NCBI GenBank assembly: GCA_013399695.1
Contig: VXAU01000295.1
Coordinates: 29,668-93,667, forward strand
Length of the DNA stretch: 64,000 bases
Direction: 5' to 3'
From: Formicarius rufipectus
Taxonomy: Eukaryota > Chordata > Aves > Passeriformes > Formicariidae
This document shows, piece by piece, positions 11,107-24,835 of this stretch. The position numbers and the translations under genes were made by a program. Under the pieces are notes generated by a model. It was not told the DNA's origin, searched no databases, and saw only the letters and a program-made list of their open reading frames with translations. Every line of letters starts with the position of its first letter. The first letter of the stretch is position 1.

Positions 11107-14100
11107 TGAGTGGTCTTGCAAATTGTAAGTTAAATGCGCTCAAATTAGTTGAGATCTAGTTCACTCTGCTTTGGAAATTTACTAGATTTTTCTAATCACT
11201 TAGAAGCTATTCTCAGAGGTATTTTATAATCTCAGTGTACATAAACAGTAATTAGGAAATATATAACACTGTCCAAATTCAGGCTGTTCCGTCCTTCTCT
11301 CAGTAGGGACTACGAGTAAGCATAAAGCAATATGATTAAGAATTCATTTGTTTTATGGTTCAATGGGAGCTGAAATGATTAAGCTCTTTTATCATGTTTC
11401 TATTCCTATGTATATTTTAAAAATACATCTGCTAGGGAATACTAGCAACAAAACAAAAGGGAAACAAGCTCTTCTTCAAAGTGCAGCAAATATTTTCTTA
11501 CCTACTGTATACATATGTTTCCATTTGATAAATGCTGCTTAAACCAAGAGAAACCTCAGGCTGCAGAAATGTCTCTGTGCAGCACAGAAGAGAGAGACTG
11601 CAAAGGCAGTTTTCAAGTCGTTATCTGCAAAGGGAAAGAGATGATTGCTTTAACCTTTGTTATCAGTATGAGACCTACTTTAATGCTCATAAGGCTCAAA
11701 AGGACTTATGAAGTGGTGGAAGGCTGTGCTAGATGGGCTGTGTCTCATTGTAAGCCCCTGGCTCTTCAGGAGTGTAGCTGGTGCTAGGGCAGCAGGTGCC
11801 CTGGCACAGTGGCACACTGCTGCTCACAGGGCAGTCTCAAAAGATGTTTCCTTGCCCATGGCAATTCACATTCAGAAGGCAGGGCTAACACCAACATGTA
11901 AAATTCATAAGCAGATAAAGCTATCAGTCATCAGTTTCTTTCTCATTCAAATATTGTCATCCTAAAGAGAAGAGAAACTGAGATTTCCCTATCCTGACTC
12001 CAAAAGGATGACTGTGATTGCTGTTTGCCCATCTGATGAGGTTCACCAAGAATCAATCTGGCTCTGCAGAATGGAGTGGGCTACTTTGGCTTGGTTTGAA
12101 GTATATTACTTTATTTTATTCTCAATAAACCACCACATAATAACATAGTACGATACAAATTCAACAGAATATACCCCAATTTTCCATTCAGTTTGTAAAG
12201 ATGCCACAATTTCTTTTCTGTCATTATATCTGTACATGTGAGATTTCACCTAGAATTTCCTTATATATTCTGAAATCTAATATATACACTATATACACTA
12301 GCAAACGGACTTGCAGATTTTGCTTTTATACCTGGTTTGGTATACCTATATTTTGGGGAAATACAGAATTTCTGCAATATACTTTGGCTCCAGCCTTGCA
12401 AAAATTACATATGTATAGTTAACACACATTAACAAGGTTGGAGACCTATTTAATGCCTGAATAGTTTGGGAAGATTTCTCCATTTTCAAACAATAATTAC
12501 AAGGTTATACATAAGTACCAAATTTCAAACTCTAGGAATACAGAAACAAGGAGAAAAGTGTGTGTTTTATAAAAGTAATCATTCATAAAATGTAGTTTGT
12601 CAAATATTTTTTACTACTGCTTTCTCTGTCAAAGAATTCCATTCCTTTTAACCTATGAATTGAATCTGCCGTGAGATTAGCAAATATATGTTCCCTGGAC
12701 ACTATATTTTCATAACACAGTACATACGATTTTGGGGAAAAGATGCAAGACTTGTTTATATGAATGCCTGATCTAAAGAGGGAATCAGCAGTACTGCATG
12801 CTCAGAAATACTAGCTAAAATAACTTCCCTTTTTCAAGGCTTTCCATATGTTGAGAATATGAATTAGCTCCTAGAAGTCTCCATGACACACAGAGATAAA
12901 AGCCAGCCCATGGAATTATGAAAAAAAAGAGTGAGAAAATTATGATCAGAAATTAGAAATTGGAATGAGAAAAGGAGAAAATAATCTCACACCTGTGAAC
13001 CTTTTGTCTCTTCCAATATATCTTCTGTTCTAGCCTAATTCACATAAAATAGGTGTAGGACTTTTATAGACTTTATCTTTGCAGCTTATTACATGTAGAA
13101 AATTTAAAGGTGTAAGCGCTTTTTAATTTTCTGGATAGAAGGCCTTTTCATCTACTTTCTTTGATGTGAGGGAGTGGGCAGAGGTGACACACATGCTTCT
13201 TGAAGTGCAATAGCTTCATGCACTTTGGAGCTTTCTGAGTGAATTCACAACTAAAANTACCTTGAACCAACTCATCACTGGAGAGAACCTACCCATGTGC
13301 ACACCTTCAAAAAGTTTGGAAAATTGTATTTAGCACCAGGTGTCTGGTTCCATTAAGACAAGTAGTAATTGTAAGAATTGTATTTCTGTAGTAAGTTGGG
13401 AAATATCTGGGGTGAGGATACAAAACACCTTACATCAGCTGGCATCTATGTCACTATGCACTAATCTGTCCAGTCCCATAAAAGTGCCTCACATGCACCT
13501 CATCTTTCTTAATTTCCTATTCAGTCTTTTCAGTTTCTTTTTTATATTCTGTGTCATTTCAAGAGACTTAAAATAAAAAATTAAAATCAGTTTTGTGGGC
13601 GTACAAAGAGTGTGGGACATTGATCACATTTCCTCTTTATATGCAGATGTGTCTTTTGACAACATTGTCTGAATTCAGGTTGGAAAAGTACCAAAACTTC
13701 CAATCTCAGTGGCTCATACCCAAGACAAAAGGTTCACTGTGGGAGACTATTGACAAGCTGTTTTAGATGAAACATTGTGAATAAAGAAATGCCTAAGAAG
13801 AAACACTTTCTACTTTTTGGTCAATAAGTAAAAAGGTAAAGTTTGGCATATGGCCTAGACTTGGTAATATATTTGGCACTTCTGTTTATGTCCCACTCTC
13901 ACCAAAATCTCAGTGATAACCAGGTTCTTTTTTTCTTTAAAGGAAAATTAGTTTATTGGGCTTTTTTACTAAACACATCCTAAATCTGCAAACTAACAGC
14001 ATTCAGATTTATAACTCCTTCAAACATTTTTCCCTAAGACATCTATATCAACTTCAGTCAGTACCCCAGAATAAACCCTTTTTATTCTTCCCTACAGATG

Positions 14101-16759
14101 TGTGCATCATTTCAAGAATTCTCTTGAGTCTCTTTTTTAACAAGTTTGGGATATTTTAAAAAGATACAAACTCTCTTAAAAAGAAATGAAGAAAAGTATA
14201 GGAACATGAATTATTTATAACACTCAATAAGAATTTATTTTTATTTATTATTAACTGTATTTGTCTCATATATATGTATATCTGAATATTGTCTTATAAG
14301 TTGTCATTATCATTTCTTTACATATGGGAATATTTGTACTTGAATATGTTTTAGCCAAATTGCAGTCATGTATTTTCTAAAGGACTAAACTTTATCATAG
14401 TGAGACAGAGTAGGCATGTTTTGATGCACTGTGTATTCCTTTTAGCCTCTCACCAATATCCATCAATAACTAATCAAAAATCTCTTGAGCTACATAAAAA
14501 ATTCATATTAAATTCTATATCATGACTGAATTTCTGTTCATGTGAAAAATACTGAAGCCTTAATGTACCTGTAAAAAATTAATGACTAACTCATGAACCA
14601 ACTTGCACAAATTCTCATTTCTCATATTTTGGTGAGGTGGATTTTTGTTGGTTTTTGGGGGGGGTTGGCTTGTTTGTTTGGGGTTTTTTTGCTATCATTT
14701 ATTAAAAAATAGTTACTTTTATTAGTAATGGGAAAAGAGTTAATATCTTCCTCAGATTTTCAAGCCAGTGAAGCCATGTAGAAGTCTCTGACTATTTATA
14801 GCATCTTTCAAAACATCTGGACTGTCATAGTTCTCAAGATCATTCATAGGAAAATGACAGAATTTAAAATATTTACAAAAAAATTTCATTACAGGCTGAG
14901 TTTTATTTTTTTCTTGAAGAAACTCTCCTTCCAGGTATTAATTTGTAAGTGCATCTATAGTTATAGACATATATGGGGATGAACATGCACGAGAGGAGTG
15001 AGAGAGATATGGAGTAAAACAATCATAAGAAATTCTAATAATATGATTCATTTCAAATGAGAAAATACAAAGTCTGTTCAGGTCATCACTTATAGATAGT
15101 ATTTGTAGACAAGGAGTTGCTGTCAACTCACTACACCTGTCACACCAAGTAAATTTTATTCTACTTTTTTCCAGATTCCAGGTTCCAATCTGCATATCAG
15201 AAATCATGAATGAACCATTTGCTCTTGTACTGCAAACCTGTGTAAATCTCCAGCAGTTCTGGATAAACATGATCTAAGTATATAATGCTTTATCATTATC
15301 ATTACTCATTTTTTTAATTGATTTTTGCTTGCTTATTGGTTGTCTATTTCCTCTACATTTAATAAGCCCTTTTGGCTTTCATTTGCAACAGAAACAGCTA
15401 GTTCTTTTTGATGAGGAAGAAAGCCCATGTTCTCATGTTTACATTTAGATCTACACCTAGAGGAATTTGAGTTTTTAAGCCAAATTGCTAAATATATCAA
15501 AGTTTAGGCACCACCAAGTCATCTCCCTCTTTGCAGAATTCAGTAAAAAAAAAAAACAACATAATCTCCTAAAGAAAATGATGAAAAATTAGTGGGACTA
15601 TCCTTTGTGGATATTTTTTTTATTATTATTTTTAATATAGATGCTTACAAATTCTAAATCATATCTGCATCCCTTATCAACCACATGGAGAGAGCCTAGA
15701 TCTAGAGACTGAGAGGTAGAAAGTGGTTTGTGTTTCGTGTCAGTCAGACTGGCTGCATCCACACTGCATATCATTGCCCTGCTAGTATAACCCCTGTGAC
15801 TTTATGACAAAATTACTGCTTTGCATGCAATTTTCTGGAATTTCTGAAGGAATGTGTAGCTTAGATGAAGGCTGCTAGTGGCATATTGCATACAACACAA
15901 AATAAGAGTATACCTTGCATACTCTGGGTTGTAGGATGAAGGTACTTGTGGCTATTTGAAGGTACAGACCTGCTGAGAGAGTGATAGGTGATTAGATGAG
16001 AAAGCAGTACTTGCTGCAGTCTCTTAGTGGTCATTTGTCACTGGCTATAGCCTGCCTCTGGGCATCACCCAGGCAGGTGATATCTGGCTACATCTGTGCA
16101 TTTCGGACTGTTCAGATTAATCTGGAACGAGTTGGATAACAAAAATAACGTTTTCTTTTCTTATAGTATTTTTGACAGAAGATGATGAAAACCACAGTAG
16201 TGCTGACTGACTTGAGACTTTGTGACTAATGAACACATGTGACTAGTTCTGATAAATTAATAAAGAAAACAGTGAAGAGTTGAAATAATAGCACCACCTG
16301 CAAGGATATCAAATGTAACTTTGAGTACTTTGCAAAAGCTACAGACCAAGCGCAAGACAGTGAACACAGTGGACAAGCTGTCCTGCCTACAGGTTGCAGG
16401 AGTGTCCTATTCACCTTATTGCAGTTGGAGCTGGTTGATCTGAGCTTTGATTTGGGCATACATTTGTGGGTTTTGGAACAGGCATCACTACCCACTTAAT
16501 ATACCTGTCATGTCAAGCAAATTTCAGATCATATATCTCTGCGCAGGGTGGTTGCAGCAACTGCCTGTGGCACTATGGAAATGTGCCATGTCCAGAGCTG
16601 TGCTGAGTTGTATTTCAGGGAGAACCTAGGAACAGGGGAACAGTGCTGACAACCGCAAGGCTCCAAGGGTCCCAGTCTAAGAGTCTAACAGTGTTGCTCT
16701 TATGGTAATACCTACGCTATACTCCGGTTTTATTTGTATGTGTATTACAACAAGCAAGT
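11107..16759. other. Unique AT-rich DNA
   Basis: No gene recognised over 5.6 kb. A slightly GC-richer stretch at about 11560-11870 has plus-strand frames of 85-90 codons without recognisable domains. A T/G-rich tract lies at 14642-14691. One ambiguous base (N) is at 13257. Confidence 0.5.
14642..14691. repeat. TTTG/G-rich low-complexity tract
   Basis: T runs with GTTT and an eight-G run. It is the reverse-strand counterpart of the AAAC-rich tracts found elsewhere. Confidence 0.75.
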
Positions 16760-17000
16760 CAGAATCACAGAATTATTTAGGTTGGAAAATACCTTTAAGA
16801 TCATCAAGTCCAACTGTAAACCCAGCACTACCAAGTCCACCACTATAACATGTCCCTAAGTGCCACTTCTACATGTCTTTTCAATAGCTCCAGGGACGAT
16901 GACTCAACCAGTGCCCTGGGCAGCCTGTTCCAATGCTTGAGAGTGAAGAAATTTTTCCTAATATTCAATCTAAACCTTCTCTGCTCCAGAGGTCCTCCCA
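16760..17000 (-). mobile_element. CR1 LINE 3'-end fragment (antisense)
   Basis: Starts at a CR1 3' end ('cagaatcacagaatt ... aggttggaaaatacc') and continues through 'agatcatcaagtccaac', 'gatgactcaaccagtgccctgggcagcctgttccaatgctt' and 'gtgaagaaatttttcctaatattcaa'. These read as the reverse complement of avian CR1, in the usual order. It is the best preserved CR1 piece in the window and still covers the end of the reverse-transcriptase frame. Confidence 0.9.
16843..16974 (-). pseudogene. Decayed CR1 reverse-transcriptase C-terminal tail
   Basis: On the minus strand this segment translates to the C-terminal tail typical of CR1 ORF2 proteins. It shows a basic FRLNIRKNFFT stretch, a KHWNRLPRALVE motif and an LELLKRHVEVALRDML-like end before a stop. 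In complete CR1 elements ORF2 encodes an endonuclease and reverse transcriptase that copies the element by target-primed reverse transcription. Only about 44 residues of this tail remain, so there is no catalytic domain and no function. The 99-codon frame that contains it extends upstream into non-CR1 sequence. Confidence 0.75.
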
Positions 17001-18809
17001 GGCCTTTTGAGAGAAAGTCAATGGTAGATTTATGACTCTTGGGACTGAGTCTCATTCTATTAAACAATACAACTATTGGACATTTAATGATTTTTAGGAG
17101 GTTTTTTTCTCCTTTTTCTGATGATGTTTTCTGCCAATACACTAATATCTAAACTGTATGGTGAAGAAAAGATGACTTCAGTAATTTCTCTATGGTTTAC
17201 TTCGCACTGGTGTTTTTTTGAAAGTGATCCTGCTCCCAGAAACACTATCATATCTAAGTGTAGAATCCATCTTTTACTCAATAACCCATCTCTCTCCTGT
17301 TTGTCAGTGCCAAAGGGAAAGATTATGTTTCAAAAAATTCAGTTTTGTGTATCTCTGTACTCAAGCATTTATGAGGCAGTAACCTGTTCTTGTTTATGTG
17401 AGAACTTCAGCTGATGTACACTGAATTTGGAGGCTTTGCTAATGTTGGCATGATTAATATGCAAATAACTTTTGATGTTTCTGCTCAAATTTACACTCCT
17501 ATCACCTTATCCCTCAACATAACTGTTTCTCCTAGCTAAACATCAAAACTGGATGACAGCATTTCCCAAGACCTTAAATTTAAAAAGACAGAACCCATAT
17601 TTACCAATAATTTATCCATTTCTAAAGTGAATCCCCAGCAGACGAAGCTCCATCTGGCATAGTTATTAACTACATTTTGCCTGCTCTATAATCACATTGA
17701 AATTCCACTGCTCCACAGAAAGGATTGCTTTCCTTCATGGTTACATCTACACCATATAGGAGTGGGTGATGCCAGTAATACTTGGTTTTCTATAGTTTTT
17801 CTTTTGACCCTTTCTTCACCTTTAATGATACTTAAATGTGAGGAAAACAAATATTGCCAAGTCCAAATTTCCTTGAAGAGAGACATTTTTAATTCAGTTT
17901 CACGTTTCCCTCTCTTTCTCTCTCTCTCTCTTGAAAAAGAATGGATCTGAAAATAAAATGCCTGTCAGACTCTCAACCAGCTCATTTGTCCTTCTCACCT
18001 ACTCCAGCACAGCTGTCACTGCTCCTTCTGGACAACAACTAACACAGCCTGAAAGTGCATTTTATTTCCATGGGTACCATCTCTCCTTTGATGCTGCGGC
18101 TCCTCCTGCTGACCCCATGCTCATTTCCCTCCCAGAGCAGCAGAGTATACATATATATATATGTATATATGTGCTATATATATATCTGCTCTGTCACATA
18201 TAAAGGCAGCTGGACCTTGGAATTCCAACCTGATGAACAGTACCTTTAATGATTGACCATTACAACCAATATAGTTGTTTTTATCCTGAGAAATAAAATG
18301 CATCAATCTGCATTTGTTAACAATATAGGATAGAAAAAAGAATAGATATAATCATTTTTATAGTTTTTTCAGTGTATTTGTAAGATGGGCAGCACATTTT
18401 TATATTCTGTGGTTCTTGTTAGCCTCTTTTTAATAACCTAAATCATATTACAAATTTCTCTGATTTATCTACTGTTTCTGTATATGCTTGCTCCAGAAAG
18501 AAATTTGTAAAGGTTCTTTAAACTTAACACTTCTGATCCATAGCTTTGTAACAGGGTAATCTATCATTTGGAAACCTTCAGCTCTTTTTTCCCAAGGCTT
18601 TCAGGTCATATTCTTCCAATCAATAAGAGTAGTCATGTTTATAAACTAGGTGTAAAGGATGTTCCTACACCACCATGTCTGAAACACTGTGCCAATGTAC
18701 CCAAGCTAACATTAAACTAGTTTCAGTGATCTGCCCTAGTTTTAGTAATTTTTAAAGTGACTATACATTTGATATTTGAGTGCTTAGTGAGCTTTTAGTG
18801 CAAAGCTCA
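17001..18809. other. Unique AT-rich DNA
   Basis: No gene recognised. Contains a TA/TATG-rich microsatellite at 18147-18186. Confidence 0.55.
18147..18186. repeat. (TA)n/(TATG)n microsatellite
   Basis: Alternating TA with ATG interruptions and partly self-complementary. Overlapping frames encode Tyr/Ile repeats and are not coding. Confidence 0.8.
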
Positions 18810-19398
18810 GGGCCTGAGTTTGGCTGGTATAGAGTTAATTTTCTTCTTAGTAGCTGGTACATAGCTGTGGTTTGGATTGAGTATGAGAATAATGTTGATA
18901 ATACACTGATTTTTCAAGTTGTTCCTGAGCAGTGCTAAGTCAATGATCTTTCAGGGTCTCATGCTCTGCCAGTAAGACCTGCACAGGAAACCAAAAAGGA
19001 CCATTGTCATGTCAGTTGAATTGAACTGGACAAAGAATATACTATAGAATATAGTGAGAGTATACTATAAAATGTCATGCTTAGTATGTAAACAGGGGAC
19101 TGGGCCAGGAGGGGCCAACAGCTGCTATGGGATGGGCTGGACATTGTGTTCTGCATCACTTATCTATATTGGGTTCTGTTTCTCTTTTTCTGTCTCCTTT
19201 GCAATGCAACTCGTATTTTTACTATTTATTTATGTTTACTAAGTATTAGTAAACTTAACTTTAGTTCATTTAGCCATTCTTATCTCAACCTATGGTTTTT
19301 ATCTTTTTCTGATTCTTCTCTCCATCCCACCAGGGAGCAGGAGGAGTGAGCAAGCAGACACATGGTACTTAGTTGTTGACAGGCGTTTAACCATGACA
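18810..19398 (+). mobile_element. ERVL-type solo LTR (plus strand)
   Basis: The wording follows a common avian ERVL-type LTR in order: 'ggctggtatagagttaatt' then 'ttcttcttagtagctgg' near the start, 'gagaataatgttgataa', and 'tcatgcttagtatgtaaac' where the TATA region belongs. It ends with 'ccatcccaccagggagc', 'gagtgagcaagcag' and 'gtttaaccatgaca'. The start is diverged (no TG) and flanks gctca / gttat do not form a target duplication. Old solo LTR, with no internal genes attached. Confidence 0.8.
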
Positions 19399-20217
19399 GT
19401 TATCACAGATAATTCTAATGTCTAAATAATATCTAAATTACCCTTCCTTCATAATCATCCCACAGCTGTAATTGTAGCAGTGGTCTAAACAAGAATGACA
19501 AGCTATGAAGCTAGATATGTATTGGTAGTTGATTACTCATAAGAGCATGTATTACCATAGCAAGGTAAAGTAATATTCCCTGTAAAGACAATATGGAGAT
19601 CTAGATTTGAAAATTACATTCTCCCAGCATTTGACTCGATTTAAACTGTGAGTGCACCATGGAAAGAAAAAGTCTTTTAAAATGCGTATGTATTCTTAGT
19701 CACTGTGTTCAGTCGAGTGTGGTCCAAACAGTGATGGAATCTGACAACACTTTATAAAATGAAGGTTTATTGAAGCAGTAGGGAAAATGAGCAATAAGTC
19801 ACTCGTATTACAACTCATCCACAATGAGTAACATGAGAGGGGTTTACTTTCTTACCGTTTTTTTGGTGACTAATGTATTTTTCCTGAAATGCCCTCTAGG
19901 TTATACAAATCATGGTGCTACTTAAGTTTGTTAAAATTTTCATTAAATTTTATTTATAAAATTTATAATAAATTTCTAAATTAAATGTTACAATTTACAA
20001 GTTTTAAGTCCAAGAAGTGCAAACATCCCTACTCATTAATAAGGACAAATACATGGTGAGTTTCATTCTTTATGTACAGAGCAATATCTTGAACTTCAGC
20101 CCCCTACATGAGTTGAACTGAACATTTGTCAAAAACATCCATCAAAACATACAGTCTTTAATATTCATAGTTTCACAGAAGAATCCCACTGCAAAACAGA
20201 AATAAAAGCTTTTACAG
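19399..20217. other. Unique AT-rich DNA between two ERVL-type LTRs
   Basis: 819 bp with no retroviral coding sequence, no primer-binding site recognised and a very AT-rich core (19925-20000). Confidence 0.55.
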
Positions 20218-20675
20218 ACTACTGGTTTTGACTGGGGTTGAATTAATTATCTTCATAGTGGCTGGCATGGTGCTGTGTTTTGGATTTTTGCTGAACACAG
20301 AGTTGATAATAGAGATGTTTTTGTTATTGCTGAGCAGTATTTATTCGGAGTCAAGCCTTTCCTGCTTTTTCTGCAGGAACACTGGTGAGGACACTGGGAA
20401 GGCACGGGAAGTTGGGAGGAGAAGTGATGGCACCCTGTTCTCCTGGGACTGGCTGAACACCTGCTTGCCCATGAGAAGCAGTGGAGACCAAGTGAATTAA
20501 TTCCCTGTTTTGCTTAGTTATGTGAGTGGCTTTTTCTCTCCCTATTAAACTGTCTTTATCTCAGCTCATGAGTTTTCTGGCTTTTATCCTTCTGATCTCT
20601 CCCTGATTGCACTGGTGGGGGAGTGGGTGAGTGGCTGCATGGGGCTTGGTGGATGGCTGGGGTTAAATCACAACA
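20218..20675 (+). mobile_element. ERVL-type solo LTR, second subfamily (plus strand)
   Basis: Same terminal layout as the LTR at 18810 but a different U3. It starts near 'ctggttttgactggggttga' and has 'gctgtgttttgg' and 'tgctgagcagt'. The end carries 'ctattaaactgtctttatct', 'cagctcatgagttttctgg', 'gagtgggtgagtggctgc' and 'ctggggttaaatcacaaca'. ATTAAA near 20546 is the likely polyadenylation signal. No clean target duplication was found. The different U3 argues that this and the 18.8-kb LTR are separate insertions. Confidence 0.8.
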
Positions 20676-21665
20676 CAGACACACCAAATGCCTGCACGTA
20701 TGCTGTAACTTGCATGATTCACAGAGGACTGACTCCCCCTGCATTTAATTTGCAATAACTTTGGACATAAGTGGGTACATTCAGTATTGTGCTCCTCAGC
20801 GGAATGTACGCTCATCCCATGGAAGACATTACAAGAAATTTCAAGTTTCAAATTCAAAATTCAAATTTCAGTCTATTGAAAGCAGTTAAAAGATGCGTGC
20901 CATCTAAATTAGCTACTTCTAGCAAGGCAAACTAACATCTTGTTTCCTGTCCATGCTGGACTCATTCCTGTGTTCAAAGAGCTCTATTTTTAATTTTTTA
21001 GGAGAATGGTGAATGCCAAAATATTCTCTTTGTGGGAAAATAAACACTCCTAGTTCATCAGCATTTGAATGATGATCAAACCATTCTGAGAGTCTCTGAG
21101 AAAATCCCTTCTCCCTAGTGACTTCTCTTACTGAACTGCAGCTTTAAATCACATACCTCAAATGAAAATGTAAAATGAAGATTTAAATTAAAAACCTTAC
21201 ACAAAATGTCTTCTTTTCCCCCTTTGCTGTTCTTTTTCCTTTGTTCCATCTTTTTTTTTTTTTTTTTTTTAATGGAGAATTTGTTTTCATTTTTTCTTGA
21301 AAAAGTAGCCTGTGTTGCTTTAGAGAAACTGATAAGTCATGCAAGCTTTTCCATCTGGAAAGGTTTTACTGTTCCAAATCTCCAGACTCACACTGGTCTT
21401 AATTTTCCAGTATATTAAAGCCATAATGCCATTTTAACAGACACTGTAGAATTAGTTCAGTAAAGGGGGATTCTCTGATGATGGAGAGTTACCATAGTAA
21501 TGGATTTGCCTCCCCATATCCTTTTGGCATAGAAGAGGTACACATACAATAGGTTGTAATTCTGGCTGCTCTGATTTTACTAGTTTGTGACTGCTAAAAT
21601 GCATTTTTTAACTCATTGACTGAGGACACAAACTGTAAGTGCACTTGAGCTGTTCTAACTTACTG
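20676..21665. other. Unique AT-rich DNA
   Basis: No gene recognised. A 20-base poly(T) lies at 21251-21270. Confidence 0.55.
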
Positions 21666-21910
21666 CAGAATCACAGAATATTCTGAGTTGGAAGGGACCC
21701 ATCAAGATTATTAAGTTCAACTCCTGCCCCTGCACTGGACACTCCAAGAACCCCACCATGTGCCTGAGAGCCTTGTTCAAATACTTCTTGATCTCAGACA
21801 GTCTTGGTGCTGTGACTACTTCCCTGAGCATTCCAGTGCTAAACCATCCTCTGGGTGAGAAACCTTTTCCTGATATGCATCCTGGATCTCCTCTGACTCA
21901 GCTTCATGCT
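21666..21910 (-). mobile_element. CR1 LINE 3'-end fragment (antisense), CR1-Y/F-like
   Basis: Starts 'agaatcacagaatattctga' then 'gttggaagggacccatcaag' and continues with 'cactggacactccaagaacc', 'ccaccatgtgcctgagagcc' and 'tctgggtgagaaaccttttc'. This is the reverse complement of the CR1 subfamily with the 'gacaccccaagaatcccacc' signature. Subfamily naming is from memory. Confidence 0.85.
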
Positions 21911-22935
21911 ATAAATACTAGTATTTATGTAACCATAAAAGTAATTCAAAAAAGTGTGCTAGTGTAGATTCCCTTTCCAGAAGATTTATGATGAAGTGAT
22001 TAGAGCTTCTCACTTATGGAGAATCACCTGCCAAAGTAGAAGCACCTTTTTCAAAGATAGTTGGATGTTTTATCCTCCTGCATTCCAGAAGAGGCTTGCA
22101 GCCTCTCTCTCTGGTATGAGAAGTCAGGTAGGGCCCGGGGATAGGCCAGAGAAGATGAAGCTGAGGTAAAAAAAGAGGGACGTGCCTTTGTTAACAGTGT
22201 TCAAGCACTGTTAGGAATTTTCCCTTGGAAGTCTAGCGTCCTTGACTTTGCAGTAAATTTTCCTTCCACTTCCTGGAATTCTGTGATTACCTGCATGTTA
22301 CCTTATCTCACAAAGTGCAATCACTTTTTTTTTTCCCTCTATAAATTATCACAACTCTTCTTTGAACTTACTCTGCAATTAAGTAAAATGCAGAAAGAAA
22401 ATATGGAATGACATGAGAGAAGAGATATGTCCTTACTATGGCCTGAGTTTTTCCAAAGCATGGGCAAAAACAAAGATGAAAGCTTTGGAGTTCCTGAACC
22501 CTGTCTAGTACTATGACCTAAAGCAACAATATAAATTTACTGCTGAAAGTATTTCTGTTAAGTTTTTGATGAAACTGAAACTAAATCATTTTAGGCATAG
22601 CCAACAATTTTTTTTCCTGTCATTTGTAAATCCATATCTATTTCTTTCTCCTGTGAAGGAATACATGTGGAATCTTTCTTATGAAAATTAGTTGGAAGGA
22701 AATAATCTGAAAAATAATTATTTAGATAGAGAGTGTTATCTATCATCATATATTAAAACAATCAGCTCTTTAAAGACATCTTTTAATGGAAACCTGTTAG
22801 AGAGCTACTTACTGAGCATTAAAAGTAAAAATGAGCCTTCACTGCATTGTCATTACCCTGGTATATATTATAAATTCTTGAAAGATTTTCGAAATTTCCG
22901 TATGTTCATTAATTAAAACATGAAATATTTCTTTT
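21911..22935. other. Unique AT-rich DNA
   Basis: No gene or recognisable repeat seen. Confidence 0.55.
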
Positions 22936-22957
22936 AAAAAAAAAAAAAAAAAAAAAG
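22936..22957. repeat. Poly(A) tract, 22 bases
   Basis: Pure A run 28 bp before the compound tetranucleotide microsatellite. Confidence 0.9.
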
Positions 22958-22985
22958 GGCAGGGGGAAAAGTCCTAGCAAGTTTC

Positions 22986-23027
22986 TATGTATGTATCTAT
23001 GTATGTATCTATGTATCTATGTATCTA

Positions 23028-23095
<68 letters not shown>

Positions 23096-23152
23096 CCTAT
23101 CTATCTATATCTATCTATCCAATCTACCTATCTACCTACCTCACTGTCTATC
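22986..23152. repeat. Compound tetranucleotide microsatellite (GTAT/GTCT/ATCT)
   Basis: About 165 bp. First come GTAT and ATCT units in mixed order, then a block of about eight GTCT units, then about fourteen ATCT (GATA on the other strand) units, ending in decayed ACCT/ATCC units. Block order indicates successive slippage expansions. Confidence 0.95.
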
Positions 23153-24819
23153 TCACACATGAATAATTAATGGACATGGAATCACATTTTATTGTGTCTT
23201 AGCAACTTAAGTGTGTTCCAGGTAATTCCAAGCAATTTTGCAGCTTTCCTCTTGCAGCAATATCTGCGCTGTACTGCTTAAGGCTTCCTAGTTAGCAAGT
23301 GTTTCAAACAGATCTGTGTAGATGTAGACTTAAGTGGGTAAAAGAAAGCGTAATATAAGGCCCAATTCTGCAATTACAGCTTTGTTACCAGATTTACAGG
23401 TCTTGTCTCAGCCTGTTATCTCTAAAATCCTAGAAAGCAGCAAAATTCCACCACAGCACTACACAGAAGTGGAATCCATCCATGCAGAATCCAATCACAG
23501 GAGAAAGGCTATATACATGTTTTTAAGGAAGTATGACTAGCAGTCTGCTCACTGAGTTGCTCAGTCAAAAGAGGTAGCTGCATTCCAAATTTCTTTTCTG
23601 TTATATTCTCCCAGTGAGGGAAGCTATTGATCTGCAAGGCATGGATATTGGTGGGCTCCATTTTTGTCTGAGGGATAGTAACATGGTAAAACACAGAGTT
23701 CGCAGTTAATAGGCTTGACAACTCTACCTTCAAACTGTTTAGAAAAACAGACATCAATTAGATCTCACCAGCTTTCATTCAGTGATATTTATCTTATTGT
23801 GTGAGAATACAAATGTAGCTTTGCTGCAAAAACCTCAGCTAAATATTTTGCTGTGATTGTGAATATTATGCATTAAAATTTACTTCATAAATTCCAGAAA
23901 CATACATGACCTTATTTCGCAGTCCCAAGAGCAAAAGGATAAATACATACATTATATATATATACACATATATACACACACAAAATATAAGTATAATAAT
24001 AATGGGTACTTTTGTTTCAGAAAATTGTTGTTAATAGAATATCTTGTATTTATTTTCAGTGTCTCTGCTCCAGTTCAATCAAAATCCAAGCCAAGTCAGT
24101 GGTACTTCTTGCCTCCTAAATAAATTGAAAGTCATTTTCAATTTACTGGGCAGCCCTGAGAGAAGTCTCATCTCAGGAGACCAAAGGTGGAATAAGCAAT
24201 GAGGATTGAACGGAACATTCACCAAAAAGAAACAATTCTTCCATATTTGACTTGAACACAAATTACTTTCCCACACATTCATTACTCTGGAATTGATTGC
24301 ATTTTGAAGTCTAACTTCTTTGTCAGTTTAGTTGAGGAACTCTTGTCCACCAAAGCTGTTTATCAGAGCCTTTACATGAGACTTCTTTCAGAGTGTCATA
24401 TACCCATATATATGAATCATTATGGCTACACCATGGATTTCCACACAGTCAACAGAGTTCTTTAGTTCTTTATGGTAAATCATTCCCAATCTCCAAATAG
24501 CACTGACTGATATCAAGTTGTAGAGTGTGAGCCACTTGGGTCAGAAACAAAGGGCAAGATAGTGATAGTAAACATGAGATTACCAAAGGCAGAAAAGGTT
24601 GAGAAGATACTGATGTTGTTTTTCTATGTGAAAGAGGTTTCTTGTGTGAATAGTCTTTAAATGTCATGCTGTTAAAATCATTTTGCTGGAACATATCTGA
24701 CCAAACACATAGTTTCGTTAGAAATGATGGTGTTGATAGCAGGTTTGATAAAACTGGTCACTGAGGTCAAGAAATATTTCAGTAAAATATAGAGAAACAG
24801 AAAATGTGATTTAAATTTT

Positions 24820-24835
24820 AAAAAAAAAAAAAAAA
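24820..24835. repeat. Poly(A) tract
   Basis: Sixteen A followed by GAAAA/GCAAA units up to about 24857. Confidence 0.85.

Noticed and set aside
18810..20675. A short provirus bounded by the two ERVL-type LTRs
   Set aside because: The U3 regions differ, only 819 bp separates them, and no primer site or coding remnant is visible.
22986..23152. CRISPR-like array
   Set aside because: Four-base tandem units without spacers; a microsatellite in eukaryotic DNA.
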